Shown in pieces: positions 60,997 to 64,000 of a DNA stretch of 64,000 bases (the first letter of the stretch is position 1; every line of letters begins with the position of its first letter). The position numbers and the translations under genes were made by a program. The DNA comes from Hugenholtzia roseola DSM 9546 (GTDB lineage: Bacteria; Bacteroidota; Bacteroidia; Cytophagales; Bernardetiaceae): assembly GCF_000422585.1 (NCBI RefSeq), contig NZ_KE383883.1:1-64000 (forward strand), written 5' to 3'. The notes beneath the pieces were generated by a model, which saw only the letters and a list, made by a program, of their open reading frames with translations, searched no databases and had not been told where the DNA came from.

Positions 60997-63186
60997 ATGC
61001 GAAACTTCTCTATCCTCCTCCTATTGTCTTTTTTTCTGGTGCTACAATCGCTAAAAGGGCAAGATTCGCTGCTGTATCAATTTTCGCTCGAAGATTTGCA
61101 AAGTGCGGAAGCAGGGGCTTTCATAACGACGGCTTCGAAAAGGGCAGAGCGCGTAGAAGATGCGCCCTCGGTGGTGTCGGTCATTTCGGCGGAAAATATC
61201 CGTATTTTTGGCGGAAACACACTTTTTGAGCTATTAGAGCGCGTCAGTAGCATTTACCTAACAGGCTCGGCACTGCTTCCCGACAATATGATTTCTATGC
61301 GCGGCGACGCAACGGTGCATTATAGCAACCGCATCTTGATTTTGATAGATGGCAGACCCTATCGCGACAATGCAGGCGGCGGGATTCGATTGGCATTTTT
61401 TCAGTTTTTCCCCCTTGAAAACATCGAGCGCATCGAAATTATACGCGGACCGGGGGCAGTTTTATATGGCAGCGGAGCTTACACAGGGGTTGTCAATGTC
61501 ATTACCAAAAAAGAGAAGGCGCAAGCGACAGCCGTTTCCCTACGGGCAGGCGGCGATGGGCGCGTGCAAGGGGCAGTGCGTTTTTCTACTCCACTTCAAA
61601 AAAAGGGCAGCCTTTCTATCGGGGTGCAGGGTGCAAATGATAGGGGTTGGACTTTCAACGCCACAGACGGAATGGGGCTAAATCGCGACCTAAGACGCAG
61701 TACGCAAGGCGCAGGTCTGCACCTGAAAGCAGAGTATGACAACTTTCACCTTCATAGTTTTGCAGGCGTGGCAAATACAACGGCAATGTATTTTCCCGGT
61801 GCCTGGTCGAATTATACGCGCATCATAGGCAACGACACACTTCGGAATTTTTATAGCGATTTCCAAGCCATTCATTACAGCCTTTTTGCTGATGCAGGCT
61901 ATACTTTCGCGCTTTCTAAAAAGTGGAAATTAAGCACCAATGTTACCTACAATGGTTTGCGCTTTGTAGAAACAGCAAAGGGCGCGGCAGACGACATTGC
62001 CATTACCCGTTCGGAAGATTGGATTTTTGAAGTGGCAAATTTTATAGAATTAGGTGAAAAAGGGACGCTAATTTGGGGCGGCTTGGCGCAGCGCATTTCG
62101 GGCAATCAGACCTTTCCTATCAGCCTAAGACGCGAAAAGACAGAGGAATTTCCATACGAAGCCGTCGGTTTTGGTAGCTATAATATCTTCGACTTCAATC
62201 TTGGGCGCAATCCTGCCCCTCCTTATATCATCGAACCCTATCGGGAAACGTGGTTTTCGGGCTACTTACAAACCGATTATCGCCTTTCTTCGCATTTTAA
62301 AATTGTTGTAGGGGGACAACTGAATAAAGCCGCGCAGGTTGCACTCGATTTTGTGCCGCGTCTTGCCCTTATTGCAAAGGCAAACGATTATGTGGGTGCA
62401 AAACTGTTGTACGGCGAAGCCTTCCGCGTAGGTGCGTCTTCCGAGCGTTTTATTCGCGTTAATTTTGTCTTTGGCAATCCGAATTTGCTACCCGAAAAAG
62501 TCAGGACTGCCGAATTTAGTCTTTATTACAACGACCCCAATCAATTTTCAAACCTCACCCTAACCTATTTCCAAAACCGCCAACGCAATATCATTACGCG
62601 CTCTTCGAAGGCTGCCCAAGACAACAACATTCCCGCCTTCGAATACTTCGACAATAGCACCCTACGCCGCTCACAAGGTTTTGAGTTGGAAATAAGCCTC
62701 AATCCTTTGGATAGGTTCAAGGTCATGGCGTATGCAAGTGTGATGGAAAGCCAAGATGAGGTTGTGATTCGTAGCAGCAACAATGCACAACAGCAAGACT
62801 CGATTATTCGCGTATCTAATTTGCAGGGCATGCCCCAGACGATGGCGAAAGTTGGCATTTCTTATACCGACCCGAAAGGTTTTTCTTTGGGAGTCTTTAA
62901 TAGCTTTTTTACGGGCGTAGACATCTTACAAGCCACTCCGCAAGGCGTTGTGCCTATGCCACTTATCAATCCTGCCGCTACCTCTTTTCATTGGCTGACG
63001 GCACAAGTCCAACTTTCAGTAGGCGAACTGCTCACCCTGCCTAATTTAGTGGGCTTAGAAGCCACCTTTTATGGCGAAAACCTCCTCAATCAGCGCGTTA
63101 TGAGCATCGAGCCGCAGCGCAACGTCAATACCCTACCTTCACGTGGAGGACGCAGGTTTTATGCAGGACTGCAATATCGTTTTTAA
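60997..63186 (+). CDS. TonB-dependent outer-membrane receptor
   Basis: Start at 60997 (MRNFSILLLLSFFLVLQSLKGQ), a signal peptide; a start at 60949 would put 16 extra residues before it. The 729-residue protein has a plug domain (residues 45-165: ASKRAERVEDAPSVVSVIS, ISMRGDATVHYSNRILILIDGRPYR, RIEIIRGPGAVLYGSGAYTGVVNVITKK) and a barrel ending in LPSRGGRRFYAGLQYRF, with C-terminal Phe. It imports a siderophore, cobalamin or similar ligand; no SusD partner is present. The stop overlaps the hisIE stop. Confidence 0.93.
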   Translation: MRNFSILLLLSFFLVLQSLKGQDSLLYQFSLEDLQSAEAGAFITTASKRAERVEDAPSVVSVISAENIRIFGGNTLFELLERVSSIYLTGSALLPDNMISMRGDATVHYSNRILILIDGRPYRDNAGGGIRLAFFQFFPLENIERIEIIRGPGAVLYGSGAYTGVVNVITKKEKAQATAVSLRAGGDGRVQGAVRFSTPLQKKGSLSIGVQGANDRGWTFNATDGMGLNRDLRRSTQGAGLHLKAEYDNFHLHSFAGVANTTAMYFPGAWSNYTRIIGNDTLRNFYSDFQAIHYSLFADAGYTFALSKKWKLSTNVTYNGLRFVETAKGAADDIAITRSEDWIFEVANFIELGEKGTLIWGGLAQRISGNQTFPISLRREKTEEFPYEAVGFGSYNIFDFNLGRNPAPPYIIEPYRETWFSGYLQTDYRLSSHFKIVVGGQLNKAAQVALDFVPRLALIAKANDYVGAKLLYGEAFRVGASSERFIRVNFVFGNPNLLPEKVRTAEFSLYYNDPNQFSNLTLTYFQNRQRNIITRSSKAAQDNNIPAFEYFDNSTLRRSQGFELEISLNPLDRFKVMAYASVMESQDEVVIRSSNNAQQQDSIIRVSNLQGMPQTMAKVGISYTDPKGFSLGVFNSFFTGVDILQATPQGVVPMPLINPAATSFHWLTAQVQLSVGELLTLPNLVGLEATFYGENLLNQRVMSIEPQRNVNTLPSRGGRRFYAGLQYRF

Positions 63187-63794
63187 CGATTTCTTTTTTC
63201 TAATACCGAAACGATGTCGGCAAGGGTTAGGTCTTGTGCAGCCAAAAGCACCAAGAAATGGTACAATAAATCGGCACTTTCTTCTTCAAATCGTAGCTTA
63301 TCGCCTTTTACCGCCTCGATGACGCTTTCTACCGCCTCCTCGCCTACCTTCTGCGCAATTTTAGGAATCCCCTTTCTAAAAAGCGATACGGTGTAAGAAG
63401 TCGCCTCTGGATTGTCAATTTCTTTTTTTCGCTCCTGAATAAGATTTTCCAAGCGTTTCAAAAAGGCAAGTTCGGCACTCGAATCTTGATTGGGTTCATC
63501 AAAACAGGTATCACTGCCTGTATGACACACACCTCCCGTAGGATTTGCTTGGATAAGAAGGGTATCATTGTCGCAATCCAATTTATGCGAAACTACATGT
63601 AGAAAATTGCCAGAGGTTTCACCTTTCGTCCAAAGTCTATTTTTGGTACGGCTAAAAAAGGTAACGACCTTTTCGTCTAAGGTCTTCAAATAAGCGGCTT
63701 GGTTCATAAAGCCCAACATCAAGACTTTTTGCGTTTGTGCGTCTTGGACAACAACGGGGAGCAGTCCGCCTAATTTTTCGAAATCTGGCTGCAT
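63183..63794 (-). CDS. hisIE: bifunctional phosphoribosyl-AMP cyclohydrolase / phosphoribosyl-ATP pyrophosphatase
   Basis: Start at 63794 (MQPDFEKLGGLLPVVV); upstream codons include a 13-bp tandem repeat. The 203-residue protein fuses HisI (VLMLGFMNQAAYLKTL, FFSRTKNRLWTKGETSGN, KLDCDNDTLLIQANPTGGVCHTG, with metal-binding D/C residues) to HisE (residues 105-203, RKEIDNPEATSYTVSLFRKG, KVGEEAVESVIEAVKGDK). It performs steps two and three of histidine synthesis. Confidence 0.94.
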   Translation of the reverse strand: MQPDFEKLGGLLPVVVQDAQTQKVLMLGFMNQAAYLKTLDEKVVTFFSRTKNRLWTKGETSGNFLHVVSHKLDCDNDTLLIQANPTGGVCHTGSDTCFDEPNQDSSAELAFLKRLENLIQERKKEIDNPEATSYTVSLFRKGIPKIAQKVGEEAVESVIEAVKGDKLRFEEESADLLYHFLVLLAAQDLTLADIVSVLEKRNR

Positions 63795-63879
63795 GAAATT
63801 GATTGGGGTAAAACGATAAAACAGAACGATAAAACAGAACGGTAAGACAAAATAAGAAGAAAGAAAAGGGCTTGAAGAT

Positions 63880-64000
63880 TTAGAAAGGCGGCTCCTCGTC
63901 GAAATCATTTTTAGAAAAGGGGGCTGCATTGGGGTTGTTCGCCTTGCTGGGCAGCGCGTCCATGATGTCGGAAAAGCCGTCGTCTATGCCGCCGAAATCA
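63880..64000 (-). CDS. ssb: single-stranded DNA-binding protein, C-terminal end
   Basis: Reading the minus strand from the window edge gives 39 codons and a stop at 63882-63880, ending APFSKNDFDEEPPF. The acidic DFDEEPPF tail is the SSB C-terminal protein-interaction peptide, and the preceding GIDDGFSDIMDALPSK is a typical low-complexity linker. The OB-fold lies beyond the window. Assigned from the tail alone; another protein with such a tail is possible but less likely. Confidence 0.65.
   Translation of the reverse strand, partial: DFGGIDDGFSDIMDALPSKANNPNAAPFSKNDFDEEPPF

Overview
The window reads as chromosomal DNA of a Bacteroidota bacterium, most likely a Cytophagia/Cytophagales-type marine or freshwater gliding relative. 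Support comes from a complete alternative complex III operon (actABCDEF) joined to caa3/aa3-type oxidase genes, a DUF4159 protein, a SiaC/DUF1987 protein, a TamB-like giant, many Bacteroidota-style lipoproteins, promoter elements of the TTTG-N19-TAnnTTTG type, the near absence of Shine-Dalgarno sequences, and use of TTG starts (tamB, dxs). No taxonomic marker long enough to name a genus is present.

Layout. 1-580: right end of an ISAs1-family element that has cut off a cell-surface/tail-fibre-like gene. 1160-7703: secreted and lipoprotein genes (YCF48-type propeller, seven-blade SBBP propeller, lipocalin-like), two of which share a duplicated leader plus signal-peptide module. 8053-18807: tamB, a STAS-like protein, a DUF4230 protein, an exported conserved protein often labelled asparagine synthetase B, a large leucine-rich-repeat protein and a NUDIX hydrolase. 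18873-21575 (minus): holA, a 58-residue membrane protein, aroK and an unknown gene in one operon, preceded by a SiaC-like gene. 21825-34193 (minus): the respiratory block actABCDEF-ctaC-ctaD, which takes electrons from quinol through ACIII to the terminal oxidase. 34994-49229: CBS/cNMP/DUF294 signalling protein, lepA, DUF4159, SDR, ung, ALDH7-like dehydrogenase, a BglI-like restriction-modification system with controller protein, sufB. 49792-54000: lipoprotein, dxs, two tRNA-Gln genes, HDAC-like deacetylase. 54149-59729: accessory block with an Rpn-like nuclease, a duplicated-domain protein, an XRE regulator and a divergent cluster for a small Cys-rich exported peptide with beta-propeller and thioredoxin-like lipoproteins. 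59810-64000: TauE/SafE permease, TonB-dependent receptor, hisIE, C-terminus of ssb.

Most unusual content. (1) The 55846-59273 cluster: XRE repressor, 83-residue four-cysteine exported peptide, perfect 40-bp palindrome, DUF4221-like lipoprotein, extremely AT-rich thioredoxin-fold lipoprotein, exported protein; it looks like a secreted-peptide system related in layout to NVEALA/propeller loci but not matching them by sequence. (2) An interspersed repeat family of about 173 bp with CAG...CTG terminal inverted repeats and a central palindrome, seen about seven times, four of them directly in front of start codons, and the nested repeat island at 43441-43921 built from it. (3) A BglI-like restriction system whose controller promoter looks leaderless and whose nuclease and methylase genes overlap tail to tail.
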